Positions 1-11,018 of a stretch of 64,000 nt of DNA are shown piece by piece (within the stretch, counting starts at the first letter, position 1; each line of letters starts with the position of its first letter). A program made the position numbers and the translations under genes. A model generated the notes under the pieces. That model was not told the DNA's origin. It worked only from the letters and a program-made list of their open reading frames with translations, and did not search any database. This DNA is from Parapristionchus giblindavisi (taxonomy: Eukaryota > Nematoda > Chromadorea > Rhabditida > Diplogasteridae). The stretch is from the NCBI GenBank assembly GCA_943737045.1, contig CALSFV010000064.1, positions 62,001-126,000 of the forward strand, written 5' to 3'.

Positions 1-124
1 TTCACTACAGTGATCCACAATTATCCTACCGTATCTAGCTACCGTAATCCTTTCAGAAAAGTACATCTCTTGTAATCTGCAAAGATGGGAAAGGACACAC
101 TGGACAGTTTATTCTTCTTCACAG

Positions 125-1120
125 TATCATCTCAAATTTGATCGCTAATGTGACCACTCATTCGGTTGGTAAACACTTTCGTACCCTAGTAGCATTATGA
201 TCTCTAGATATCGTAACCTACGTCTACAGTAACCGTACCTTATTAGATACCAGACATGTTGCAATCAATTCGTCACGCGCGATTTGGAGCTGTTCAGACT
301 GAGCAGCAGTACATGCTAATGTATATGCTAGCGCTGGACTTCCTAGTGGTACGGTATTCTCACAATGGTTGACAATCGTGAAGTGAATTATTTGCAGTGT
401 AAATCGAAGCAGTACGAACCGCAAGCTCAAGCCCTCGAGAACCAAATGCTCGAATACATTAAGAAGATGAAGGCAGCCAAGTCTCCTGGAAAGCTTCAAA
501 CTCCGGAGATCACGACAACGGGCGGAACAACCACTGTGGGTAGAGCTACCACAATTGGCGGAACTACGACTACAGGAGGAGCTACGACGACTGGCGGAGC
601 TACGACTATTGCCGGAGCTACGACTACGGGAGGAGCTACGACGATCGGCGGAGCTACGACAATTGGAGGAGCTACAACTACGGTCGGAGCTACGACAATG
701 GGCGGAGCTACCACAATTGGTGGAGCTACGACTACAGGCGGAGCTACCACAATTGGTGGAGCTACGACTACAGGCGGAGCTACCACAATGGGTGGAACTA
801 CAATACCCGGAGCTATCACAATGGGAGGAGCTACAGGAGGAGCTACCACAATGGACGGAGCTAACCCAATAGTCGAAACTACCACTATGTGCGAAGCTAA
901 CACTATAGGTGTATCTATGATGTGCGGAGCTACCACAATGGGCGGAGATACGACTATGGGCGGAGTAACGACTATGGGAGGAGCTACAACTATGGGCGGA
1001 GCTACAACTATTGGTGCCCCTGAAAATACAATGGTGAATGCGGCCGGCCAAGGACAGAATGACTACTTCCAACCTCCACAACTGAGCAAGAAAGATGAAG
1101 GTAAAGAACAGATTAGTTGA
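125..1120 (+). CDS. Protein tyrosine phosphatase, C-terminal part with Thr/Gly repeat tail (5' end outside window)
   Basis: Three exons can be read in phase: 125-168, 254-348 and 398-1120 (stop TGA 1118-1120). The first two give the end of a PTP catalytic domain: a helix ending in HSVDMLQSIRHARFG, then AVQTEQQYMLMYMLALDFL. The signature 'R-x(n)-VQTEQQY' is the usual last helix pair of class I cysteine PTPs, which remove phosphate from phosphotyrosine. The catalytic HCxxGxGR loop would lie upstream, outside the window or in the unresolved first 120 bases. The last exon begins with a charged, probably helical stretch and then about 165 residues of Thr-Thr-Gly-Gly-Ala/Thr repeats. The two short introns (about 85 and 49 bases) have good GT/AG ends and the reading phases match across both. 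Nematodes have a large expansion of PTP-domain genes. I am sure of the family, less sure that the repeat tail is translated to its end. Confidence 0.7.
520..1016 (+). repeat. Coding minisatellite, 15/18-bp unit (Thr/Gly/Ala repeat)
   Basis: About 30 variant copies of a unit built on GGAGCTACGACTACAGGC lie head to tail inside the last exon of the phosphatase gene. Units are multiples of three, so the + frame stays open. All other frames are open too, which explains the long reverse-strand ORFs over this stretch. The encoded motif is (A/T)TTxGGA. Confidence 0.85.
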
Positions 1121-1439
1121 CGATAGACTTACCGTTTAGTTTCAGAAGCCGCGTGCAAATCGATGTACTTCTAGCTGTCAACGATTGAGGGCGAGTACGG
1201 TAGTGGTGTGCTTTAGGAAAGATCGTCCACTAAACACACTCGCCTACAGCAACCTTGTCACACCAATTCATCTCCCCTCCTTCACAGCATTCTTCATTAC
1301 GATCCGCATGACCAAAGGGCTTATTATGAGAATAAAGCTTGAGTCTCAGAATAAACTTGATCTACAAGGACAACAACAGATAGAAAATTTTAATTTTTCT
1401 TATTAAAATAAGTGGAAATTTGTGGTGCTTATAAGGTGT
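1121..1439. other. 3' flank of the phosphatase gene, no gene seen
   Basis: Nothing gene-like beyond short open frames. An AATAAA-like word occurs near 1350, which could serve the phosphatase transcript, but it is one of several AT-rich words. Confidence 0.4.
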
Positions 1440-1790
1440 CTACTGTACAATTCGTATTTAGGCCGGCGATGATCCTTGGACCTCCCCACTTTAGAAACCG
1501 AACAATTATTGATCATAAAATACCAATCAAGATAATGCACAGCCTTATTGATATTGACCCCCGCAACATCTACATTTTCAAAAACATTAAATGTTAATCA
1601 AGGCCATCAACTGGGAATTTGTATGAATCCTTCATCAAGCACATGTTATCTATCATTTTTTAATCAAATCGTGTTCCAAAAGTGGAAAAATTTAAATCGC
1701 ACTATCGTCACCAACCTCTCCTGTTTAGTAATTCTGTAAAAGTTGTAATCCAGTAATTGCAGCATCGTCGCAAATTTTTGAATTTACGGT
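1440..1790 (+). mobile_element. Decayed 3' tail of a CR1/Jockey-like non-LTR retrotransposon
   Basis: Two overlapping frames (1412-1597, then 1548-1739) together resemble the C-terminal end of the reverse transcriptase ORF at 62492-63316. Shared blocks are xIIDxxxxxKIxxxxIDIDPR, then NxNxGHQ/RNRGHPQ, then NxxVxxKWNxL-xxSIV. The reading frame switches near 1590 and is broken again after 1739. The following DNA (ATTGCAGCATCGTCG) also matches the region just after the stop codon of the other copy (ATCGCAGCATTTTCGTCG). It is an old, frameshifted fragment. Confidence 0.7.
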
Positions 1791-2615
1791 TAAAAACTAT
1801 GTTTATGAATAGTAGCGATATCTGGTTGAGAAGAGTTGGCTTTTTTTTCAAAATTTTTGTTTGGTCTGAATAGTTTTTCCAAAATTATTAAAACGATTTT
1901 TTATATAAATTTAAATTTACATGTAGTATGAATTTACCGCGTTTTTTCGCTGAAATATTTAAAATTTCGAAAAATATTGAATTTCTTGAAAAGCCTGTGC
2001 AGTCCCAACTAAACATTTTATTTACTATGGCGCATTGTATTCTCCAAAAAAATATAAACATAATTTCTAACGCTTTACTTTAATTTCTAAAAAAAATTAA
2101 TTTCTATTTTCAAACACCAATTTTATTTCGAAGTAACTTTTCCCCACCATTTTTTTCATGAGCACATTTTTTATCAATCTTTTAAAAATTCAAATCTTTC
2201 CATGATGAATTCGGTCAAATCTGGAGTAAAGCAAAGCAAACAATTTGAAGAGATTATGTTCATTATTCACAACGTAAAAAATGGAGAGGACAGAGGGGGC
2301 ACCCGGGGATCCCATTTTAAGGAAAGATTCCGCTGTACAATGAATGAATTATCAATGAAGTGTAATTCAAAACAAAGAAACAATACAGAACAAAATGGAT
2401 GCTCCGTGTCAATAGAAATGTAGTAATGGAACAAAATATTGTTGATTGATAAATGGTTCTTGTAGTTTTTACTTATCACTTTATGACATATATTAATTTT
2501 ATACATGAGCCTAATTGAATTTACAGTTTTGAAAAGTGGTTGCTTATTCTCATTTCTTCTAAATTTAATTAATAATAATAATAATAAACAAATTATCATT
2601 ATCTAATTATCTAAA
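1791..2615. other. AT-rich intergenic DNA
   Basis: No coding exon pattern, RNA gene or clear repeat was recognised; only A/T homopolymer runs and an (AAT)n stretch near 2569-2585. Confidence 0.5.
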
Positions 2616-2621
2616 TCTAAT

Positions 2622-2696
2622 TATCTATATATAAAAGCCAACGTATCATTGGTTTCTTCATCATTCGTGACCTTGTAATCGTCATTTGAGTTCGTC
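2622..2696 (+). promoter_or_regulatory. TATA box and short 5' leader of the two-repeat gene
   Basis: TATATATAAAAG at about 2626-2637 is a canonical TATA box. It lies about 60-70 bases before the ATG at 2697, with a TTCTTCATC initiator-like sequence 25-30 bases downstream of it. This arrangement is typical of strongly expressed genes with short leaders. Confidence 0.6.
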
Positions 2697-4394
2697 ATGC
2701 CTGCTAAAGAGGACACATGGGCATTCCAGGAGATCGGCACACCATTCCCTGATGATCCCGTAAGTTATCTTAAGACATTAAGACCTTAGAACCTTAGCAC
2801 GAAGGTATTAATCTTCATGTCTAAAAAATCTTTATGTGTATGAGTGGAGAAAATAGATCTTTGCAGGTTCGTATTCCCGGACAACAGAACATGTACGTTG
2901 CTTTGTGGTACAAGTTCGGCAAACCCATTCACGGTCGTGCATGGAACAATGACGGAGTTGTGGAATGCTCCTTCGCCTACTCTAAGGTAAATATTACCTT
3001 AATGATCTGACCTTAACATGCTCCTCATTTAAGGTTGAGCTTTCGGGAAAGCGCGATCTAGGTGGTCAAATTCAAATTCTGACTTACAAGGGCGATTTCG
3101 CTGCTAACGGATATTGGTAGGTCTTAAATTTTGCATTAACGTATCACACTTTTAGTACGCCTCAAATTGTTATACTTGATCCTAAACAATCATACTTTTA
3201 AGGTACCAATGGCTCCCATTCAAGACTCGTGAAGAGGGCAAGCCCGATCTTGAGCTTCTTCGTTGTGGTAACTCCACTCCTGTCATGATGAAGACTAAGG
3301 TACGGTATATCTAGATTATCGATTGATAACTATTGATTGATTTGAGGATGGTAAGGATCTCCTTGGATATCTCGATCTCAGTACCGACATCGCTATGGTT
3401 GGCAATGGAGGCAAGAGTGAGAGCATCATTGGCGGAGAGACTAAGGTACGGTGGACTACTGTTGTACCGTGGGTTACTGTAGATTACTGTACCTCTGATT
3501 ATCGATTATTTCTTAAGAATCTTCTTGCAATCTTCCGCACTCTTTCACCACCTCCTACTGGTGTGAAGATCACTGAAGACATTTGGCTAGACCTCAAGTA
3601 CCGTAGTCCCTTCCCTCCCAATGGACAGCTGGTGAGTATTCGGATATGTCGTTTTCATAAATGCACACCGTACACCACAGGCCGACAATCGTCCACTCAC
3701 GACCGACATTGGAGGAACGTGCAACCAATATGTCGCTCTGTGGTACAAGCACGGAGAACCCGTGTTTGGACGTGCAATGCCCGATGAATCCAACAAGGTA
3801 CGGTAGGGATACGGTAGATGAATACTGGGTTACGATAGGGATACGGTAGATGGATACTGGGATTCTGTAATACGGTATCTATATGGTAGGAAGATGTAGT
3901 CAATTGCAATGTCAGGTCACTGCTTCGTTCGGAAAGAACAACCAGGAGAGCGCTGGTCAAGAGATTGGATCATTCCAAATGCTGTGCGTACTTCCTCCTG
4001 GAGCTGTGAGTGGATGAGAGGAAATTTGGATTACTGTAATTGCAATATCGATTGAATTCAGGAAGGTATCATCTATCAATGGAGAAAGTACAAGGACGCG
4101 AGGGGTGATGGCTTCGATCTCGTACACGTCGGCAACTGTGCTCCGTGTATCGTCAAGGTATACGGTAGCTTGAGAGTACGGTAGATTGCAATCATTGATT
4201 GATTGATTGCAGGATGGAGATCATGAGCTACTCGGTAACATGAATACTGCAAAGGAACGTGCTTCTGCTGGATGGAACGGAAAGGAGAAGGTAAATCATT
4301 ACACAGTAATTACACATTAATTATCGACTGATTTCAGGTGATCGAGGGACCTAAGTGTGCTGATCTTCTTGTCCTCTGCAAGAAGAATAACTAG
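2697..4394 (+). CDS. Two-repeat nematode protein of unknown function (DUF3421/DM9-like pattern), complete
   Basis: Eleven exons join in phase to 337 codons: 2697-2759, 2867-2986, 3034-3116, 3203-3299, 3347-3445, 3518-3631, 3681-3797, 3916-4005, 4062-4157, 4213-4290, 4338-4394 (TAG). The protein has no signal peptide (it starts MPAKEDTW). It contains two homologous halves of about 100 residues. Half 1 starts near residue 30 ([18 protein letters not shown]), half 2 near 209 ([17 protein letters not shown]). Each is followed by a YQW/YQWRK block and a CGN/GNC-x-P-x(n)-LLG block. The motif 'ALWYKxGxPxxGRA' recalls DM9/DUF3421-type proteins and is typical of a nematode-expanded family. No enzymatic residues can be assigned. 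Several introns begin GTACGGTA. Exon model is very secure; function is not known. Confidence 0.88.
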
Positions 4395-4404
4395 GCCACC
4401 CATG

Positions 4405-4410
4405 AATAAA
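4405..4410 (+). terminator. Poly(A) signal AATAAA
   Basis: AATAAA lies 11 bases after the stop codon of the two-repeat gene, implying a very short 3' UTR, in line with its short leader. Confidence 0.65.
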
Positions 4411-5393
4411 CAAATACGGGATACACTTGTTTTTCAATGCAATTTAAAATATAATATATATCATGGTTAATCATAATAGATATCATAGTAATATCATAGT
4501 TAAACATGCAAATGTACGCATAAAATTAGATATTAGTGAATCAAAAGTAGTTATTAGCAGAGGCGAGATTCACTGTTTCATATCCATATCCAAAAATATT
4601 TCTTAAAAATTTATTTCCCGATAAAAAATTCGGGAAATTCGTTTCGTGAAAATTAGATTTTACGATGGAAAAAATGATTGCAATGAAAAAAGTAGTTTTG
4701 GAACAATTTTCGCATATTTTGAGAAAGATTATTCTCACTGAATCTCGAAACCGAGTTCAAAAACTCTTTTAGATAGCCTTCTAGATAGTTGAATAGATAG
4801 AAATAGAAAGAAATAGAATAGAAATAGAAATATCTTCTAGATAGAAAAACCTTTCTAGATAGTTGAGACATATTGTGAGGCTTCCAGAAGAAGGAATACC
4901 AAAATGAAAGACAAAAAAGATTTACGTGCGAAATTCTACTAACCATGACCATATCAGAAAGTACGTCATAAAATAGCAGTTTCGAATAGAAAAAGTATTC
5001 ATGAGACAAACTTTTCCCCTAAAAACTCCACACACTCCTGGTGCATACAACCGATTAAATCTGTCTGAATTGTATGGCTGATAGATATGAATGAAATATA
5101 CGAAAATTAAAGATTAAAACAAACACATTGATCTTAGATAATTGTTAATGTGTAAGCCATGTTAAAGCTCGATTTCAAGTTTAATTTTTTTTTCAAGTAT
5201 TTTTTACTTTATTCGAGCAAAGTTGATAACACTTCAACTGCATGTATGTACAGTATCCGTGTTCAAGAAATAAGCGCTAGCAAATAAGCTTTTTTGAATT
5301 ATTTTACTTTCAGAGTTATGATATGACAAAATATATAACGACTTTTGAAGCTATTTACACGTATGTATCGATTTCTAAGAGAACATATTATCG
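4411..5393. other. Intergenic, AT-rich
   Basis: No coding pattern seen. A local run of AGATAGAAATAGAAAG-type words lies at about 4765-4865. Reverse-strand open frames here are Phe/Tyr-rich translation of A/T-rich DNA and not convincing. Confidence 0.5.
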
Positions 5394-5466
5394 GCAATGA
5401 TAGCTCAGTTGGGAGAGCGTATGACTGAAGATCATAAGGTCGCCGGTTCGATCCCGGCTCGTGGCA
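5394..5466 (+). tRNA. tRNA-Phe (GAA)
   Basis: A complete 73-nt cloverleaf can be drawn. Acceptor strands are 5394-5400 and 5459-5465 with discriminator A at 5466. The D stem GCTC/GAGC is at 5403-5406/5415-5418. The anticodon stem TATGA/TCATA encloses loop CTGAAGA with anticodon GAA at 5427-5429. The T stem GCCGG/CCGGC carries loop TTCGATC. There is no intron, and a T-rich stretch (TTTCTTTTT) follows, as expected for RNA polymerase III. Acceptor pair 3:70 is A-G, a mismatch that is unusual for a functional tRNA-Phe; the other stems are perfect. Confidence 0.9.
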
Positions 5467-5955
5467 TTTCTTTTTGCAGCTTTCCATTTTGTCCTTTCAT
5501 AACTTTGAAAGAAATTTAATTCTGAAAAAAAATGATTTATAGAGTATAAGTCATAGTTAATTATTGAAAACCCTTGTAGAGAAATCTGCATTATATTTGG
5601 AATAGTTTGTTTTAAGTTATTAGTTCTGTTTTTTTTTTCCATTTTTTTAAATTTTTAATTATTTCTGAGTAGTTGAGGCGTTTTTAGTCTTACAGTCTTA
5701 TTGTTAAATTAATTGTTTTAGCTCTTAAAATTATTTTTTAAATAAATATAAATAATATTGAGCAGTTCAAAATAATCGCTGATCGGAATCATTGGATTCG
5801 TCGAACATCTCCTATGACATAATGACACACATAATGAATTATTTGTTTTCTTAAATCTTTTTTTCTAAATATTGTGTTGCATACATCATGATCATACATT
5901 GTGTACACAGTTCCTGAAATGCCTGGAAACCGTAAAAGAAAGTCAATTGTGAAGA
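5467..5955. other. Intergenic, AT-rich
   Basis: Nothing recognisable between the tRNA and the start of the duplicated block. Confidence 0.5.
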
Positions 5956-6441
5956 AAAAAAATCGCACGTGTAGCCTTGAAGATGACATTACATTGATGG
6001 CATTGACTACTTACCGTATCACAACAATGATCATAATAAGGAACGGTTGACCAAACACAGTAAGAGGTAATTATTGATTTTCATCACAGTAATCGAAGTA
6101 ATGTGTAAAAAATAATGTCTCGAAAACCCATCAAACCCGGTAAGATTGTCATTTCCATTTTCCCTTGACGAGAAAGAGTCATTTTCTGTACAGCTTTTTT
6201 ATTGCTTTTGTCGGTTTATTCTGCTTTTTACATTACTTCGTAACAGAACAATCGCATATTTATCTGATTAGAGTAAAAGGGGGATACATAATTGAGTACT
6301 CAATATATCGATTGCTTTATTTATTTATTTGTTAAAATATCTTCATTATAGACTTAACATTCTTTCCCGTTCATCTTCTTTTTCAACTTCTTTCATTTTC
6401 TCATTTGCTTCTTTTTCTATTTGTTCATCTGTCTTATTGAA

Positions 6442-7327
6442 GGTGATACGACACGTGTGAGAAATGAGAAAGGAAACGACCGATTGTGATAAGGCGAGTT
6501 AGAAGAATGATATGAGAAATGTTTAATTGAATATTGAAGTTATGAGAAATGACATTCAGCATGAATTCGTGGAAAGCGACATTTGGGAAAAATATGATGG
6601 GAATAAAATTATATGAAATGTGACTTCAGAAAAATCTCATCAGAAATTGATTTTCAAGAAAAGACCATTTGTGAAAATACCGATGAGGAAACACCTAATC
6701 CTGAAATTGACGACAAGGAAATACCTCAACGGGAAACAAGTTTTGATTTTTTTGTTTAAGATCTCCGGTATTTTGCGGGGCGCACCGTTGAGAGGCCAAA
6801 TCTCGCGGGGAACACCACGGTGTGAAAGGGACGGTATGCCTCGCGCCCCACGGGCACACCGTCTTCCACCTCGCGGGGCGCCGCGTGTAGAGGCCACAGC
6901 TCGCGGGGTACCCTGTCTAAAGGTTCTACCCCGCGATGTACCCCACGGCGTACACCACGGGATTGAACGGAGTGCTCCGCGAGCAAAAAATACCGGAGAT
7001 TGTTGTCGTTGATGATATATGTCTATAATTTCATTGACATCGGTAATTTCACAAAAGTTTTTTTCTTGAACATCTTTTTCTAATTAATGTTTTTCGTGAA
7101 CATCGTTTTCTAATCACATTTTCCCCAAATGTCGCTTTCCACGCTTTCATTTCAAAAGTCACTTCTCACGTCTTCCATTTTCAATTATGCATTTCTCAGA
7201 TCATTCCTCACATTATGCCCTCTCCGATTCGGTCGTTTCTTATCTCATTTCTCACTTCTGTCTCTTTCAAATAATTCGTCTCTCAAGTGGAACTTCCATT
7301 CTCATTTCTCACACGTGTCATATCACC
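6442..7327. mobile_element. Non-autonomous DNA transposon with long inverted repeats and 8-bp target duplication
   Basis: The terminal inverted repeat begins GGTGATAYGACACGTGTGAG and continues, imperfectly, for about 250 bases on each side. The flanks are a perfect 8-bp duplication, TTATTGAA (6434-6441 and 7328-7335). The empty site is visible in the intact gene copy near 8555. An 8-bp duplication is characteristic of hAT (and P-like) transposases. No transposase is encoded. Confidence 0.88.
6761..7000. mobile_element. GC-rich nested segment with its own inverted ends
   Basis: Exactly in the middle of the 886-bp element is a 240-bp segment bounded by ATCTCCGGTATTTT and its reverse complement. 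Unlike the AT-rich surroundings it is strongly G+C-rich. It carries at least four variants of CTCGCGGGG interspersed with ACACCACGG/CACACCG words. It may be a second small element inserted into the loop, or the original core of the larger one. Confidence 0.65.
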
Positions 7328-7395
7328 TTATTGAAGATATCAGCTGCCAATAATTATCCTTTCATATTCAAAAGAGGAATCGGTCCAAGCTGTAA

Positions 7396-8060
7396 GTAGT
7401 AAATAGAGACCTCCAAACTGCTCTATGCCTTTGAATTTAGGCGCTGGCGTTCTCTTATTTCTAGAGATACAGAAGTGAAACCTTAAAATCTTCCACGATA
7501 TGAAATCCGCTCTTTCGAATGAGCCTACTTTTGTATAGAAATTTGAAATTTTTAAAATTTGCATTTTTTTCGGAATGGGCATCGAGAGCCGCTTTTTTTG
7601 CTTGTTTTGTATACTATTTTGTACTACCTTGTCCCATAATCAATCACCCTATACCCTTATTTGTCGTCCATTTCTTGTATCGCACGATTATCGATTATCT
7701 CTTACAGTATCCGTCCTATTGTTATCATTCTAATTCCTTTCCATGTTTCTATTACGAGTATTACGAATACCTCAGTGCTTATTCGAAAAGAAACGAAAAC
7801 GACGAAATGAGCGCCCATTCGCGAGTCAGTCATACATACAAAAAACGAGCCCATTCTCTTTCTCTTCCATTATTCATTTATTAATTACAACTACTGTATT
7901 TGTCCGACTATCCGCCTTTCGGAATAAAACTATTATGCATTGATCAATGTGTGATGCACGATTATATTACATAACCATCGGGGTATGTGTAGAGGGTGTA
8001 GTGGGGGGGGGATTATTGTAGTGGAGTCGATTTTGTATAAAAAACGTGTAAAAATATATG
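7396..8060. other. Spacer between the gene copies
   Basis: No exon pattern is convincing. A G run occurs near 8003-8011. Open frames at 7519-7943 have no recognisable domain and no supporting splice context. Confidence 0.4.
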
Positions 8061-8458
8061 TACATACGTGTCCTTGAAGATGATATTACATTGGCTGCTT
8101 ACCGCATCATAACAATGATTATGGTAAGGTACACTTGTCCTGATACAGTAAAATTTAATTATTGATTTTTTAATCGAATTAATGTATAAAAAATAATTTC
8201 TCGAAATTTCGTACCCATCAAGTCCGGTAAGATTATCATTTCCATTATTTCTCTTGACGAGAAATAATCATTTTCTGTACATTAGTATGCATTCTTGTTT
8301 TAATATTGTGTGGCGGTTTTATTCTACTATTTACATTATTCTCGTATCTCTCGCAAAAGAAAAATCTCATATTTATCTGATTAGAGTAAAAGGGGGATAC
8401 ATAATTGAGTACTCAATATATCGATTGCTTTATTTATTTATTTGTTAAAATATCTTCA

Positions 8459-10020
8459 TTATATACTTAGCATTCTTTCTCGTTCATCTTCTTTTTCCAC
8501 TTCTTTCATTTTCTCATTTGCTTCTTTTTCTATTTGTTCATCTGTCTTATTGAATATATCAGCCGCCAATAGTTCTCCCTTCATATTCAAAAGAGGCATC
8601 GGTCCAAGCTGTAAGTAAAAAAGTCAGTTTGCGATCGATAATCAATCACTACTGTACCTTATCCTGATCAATTTTGAGGAGATTTTTCTCTTCGCGAGCT
8701 CTCCTGAATTGGTAAAATAGTATATATTGATTAAACATTGCAAATATACTTTTTCTGATTTTCCCTCATCTTCTTAACGATATCCCAATTCTTCCTCATA
8801 ATATGCTACAATCAATATTTTACGGTAATCGATAATGTATGATGTACAGTATACCGTAAAGTCACCAGTAGGAACTTTGATTACTTGTGCACGTAGATTG
8901 TTCACAGAGAGCCAAACCTTCTGAACCTCTTCGTCTGCGAAGAAACCATCGTTGCCTGAATGATACGGTATCTGAGTATCATACACAATTGGCTGCGTAT
9001 GGTGTTAGCGGAGTTTCATGACTGAGTATCATACACAATTGGCTGCGTATGGTGTTAGAGGGGTTTCATGACTGAGTATCATACACAATTGACTGCGTAT
9101 GGTGTTAGCGGAGTTTCATGGCTGAGCACCATACACAATTGGCGGCGTATGGTGTTAGCGGAGATTCATGACTGAGTACCATACACAATTGGCTGCGTAT
9201 GGTGTTAGCGAAGTTTTATGACTGAGTACCATGCACAATTGGCTGCGTATGGTGTTAGCGGAGTTTCATGACTGAGTACCATACACAATTGGCTGCGTAT
9301 GGTGTTAGCGGAGTTTCATGACTGAGTATCATACACAATTGGCTGCGTATGGTGTTAGCGAAGTTTTATGACTGAGTACCATGCACAATTGGCTGCGTAT
9401 GGTGTTAGCGGAGTTTCATGACTGAGTATCATACACAATTGGCTGCGTATGGTGTTAGCGAAGTTTCATGACAGAGTATCATATTTAGTTGGCTGCGCTT
9501 GGTGTTGACTGAGTATCATGATGCGAACATACAAGCAGGCACGAACATCTCCGCTCTTCCATGTAGATTACGTCGTTTACAGAATTCGTCATATTGGGTA
9601 AGTGCAAGTTCGAGAACAACCATTTTACGTGCTTTGTAATGGGCCTCAAATATACATTTATTTATTATTATATAGCTATAATAGACAATGTACCTCTTGT
9701 ATAGTTATCAATAGATAACAACAAAACATAACAGATATTAGTAATACGAATCCATATATAAGTAAGGGTACAATCATCTATAAATGATAAGATTTAACAC
9801 TCTTAGCAAGATCAAAGATCAAAGATCAAAGATCACCGTGGCTGGTGGTTCGCATTTGGTCCCGGCTATGTCCTGAAGATTAAAGTATAAAAAACCATGA
9901 CAAAGTCAAATGAGAGATCACCCTTTCCCTTTGAACATTTTCTGTTCTCTCATCCGTCTTGTTTTCTTCAGATGAGACGATGTTAAAAATGAAGAGAAGA
10001 AGAAGTAAACGACTGCTCAT
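8459..10020 (-). CDS. Small, probably secreted nematode protein of unknown family (187 aa)
   Basis: Six exons on the minus strand join in phase: 10020-9922, 9644-9533, 8955-8855, 8805-8750, 8703-8658, 8608-8459 (TAA). The first exon gives a typical signal peptide, MSSRLLLLLFIFNIVSS, followed by an acidic stretch. The middle holds a charged helical domain including GFFADEEVQKVWLSVNN and RKNWDIVKKM, with only two Cys. The last exon has LGPMPLLNMKGELLAADIF and ends in a Glu/Lys coiled-coil-like tail (KEANEKMKEVEKEDERER). AATAAA-rich sequence follows the stop (about 8445-8429, minus strand). I do not recognise the family. Exons 3-6 are well supported. Joining exons 1 and 2 rests on phase and on a weak TTTGAG acceptor. 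Confidence 0.6.
8972..9530. repeat. 50-bp minisatellite, about 10-11 copies, in an intron
   Basis: The unit is built on CTGAGTATCATACACAATTG and GCTGCGTATGGTGTTAGCG with spacer GAGTTTCATGA. Period is 50 bases from 8972 to about 9480, with a degraded final copy to 9520. Copies differ by a few substitutions. It lies wholly in intron 2 of the secreted-protein gene. Confidence 0.92.
9809..9834. repeat. GATCAAA heptamer array (one of many)
   Basis: Short runs of GATCAAA/TTTGATC recur at about 9809, 11457, 12053, 12188, 12761, 16741, 17603, 17733, 17853, 17967, 28067, 29093, 30826, 40441, 40952, 61261, 61422 and 63899, nearly all in introns. See the separate finding. Confidence 0.85.
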
Positions 10021-11018
10021 TTGAAGAGATAGTGGAAAGAATGAACAAAATGAATGAAAATATCCAGGATAATATTGCCTGTTTTGATATTGATTGCAAA
10101 ACCCGTATTTCATTTAAATCTTATTGCTAGAGATTATACGATTCTTTCAAAATCGTATCTACAATCGGTAGATAAGCAAGGTTTTCAAAAGAAAAAAATA
10201 TTTAAAAATCGATAAAGTTAGGACCACACGATCAATTTCGGGGAGTTGTTTCAAAAATTGAAAGTGATACGTATACTCGATAATATTGTCAAAGAAACGA
10301 CTAATTTTATGCACATGATCAAATTATAAATGTTGAGTAAAATGAATGATGACCGATCAATATTTATCCGCTTCACATGCATATTTTTCGATTCTGAAAA
10401 TCGTGTGAACGTAACTGATATCGAGTAGTTTGTAATGCCTACTCAACAAAAATTCCATTGTTTATAAATTATAATAAAAATGCAGATTATACTGGTATGG
10501 ATGGGTGTACAGTATCTTTTTAATGGATGGGTATACTGTAGCTTATTAAAGATTCAACCACATTAGATACTCGAAAAACACTGTAAAATAAAAATTTTAA
10601 TTGAAGTAAGCCAGATACACATAAAATAAAGCATGGCAAAAATAAAAATCGCAATACCTGTTCTCGATCTCGTAATCAGCAATATATTGGTACTGTATAA
10701 ACAATATGTTCTGGATTTGTATAGACATTCGTGTTTAGTTTTTTTTTGTTTCTAAAACAATAAATATTCGTAATCAGAATGCCTTACAAATGAAAATGAA
10801 TTAACCATATTATGCATTTAGTGAATAAAATGCAATAAATATGCTATTTTTTGTTTTACTTTCTCTTTCACCTCTCTGTTTATCGTTAAAGATAAATAAA
10901 TTATTATATATATTATTATTAATTTAATCATACTCAATCATGCTTCAATCATTATCTCGTCTTTCACTAAAATTTCCAATCATTTGCTCCACTATCTCTA
11001 CTTGGAGTCGGTCGATCT
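10021..11018. other. Intergenic between divergent genes
   Basis: About 1 kb, AT-rich, separates the minus-strand secreted-protein gene from the plus-strand kinase gene and must contain both promoters. No convincing TATA box or other site was singled out. Confidence 0.45.

Larger units (their letters stand above)
5960..7395 (-). pseudogene. Broken duplicate of the 3' end of the secreted-protein gene, split by a transposon
   Basis: The stretch 5960-6441 plus 7328-7395 is a second copy of 8060-8615: same order, same poly(A) region, same terminal exon. Read on the minus strand, the copied last exon starts at 7389 behind a TTACAG acceptor. It reads LGPIPLLNMKG and then meets a TAA at 7356-7354. 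The rest of the exon (6441-6354) still shows the Glu/Lys-rich tail. An 886-bp element (6442-7327) sits inside this exon. With a nonsense codon, an insertion and no upstream exons, this is a pseudogene formed by tandem duplication. Confidence 0.8.

Noticed and set aside
224..1081. 285-residue reverse-strand open frame over the Thr/Gly repeat
   Set aside because: It is the antisense of the minisatellite; in-phase triplet repeats open all frames. The plus frame joins in phase to PTP exons, the minus frame joins to nothing.
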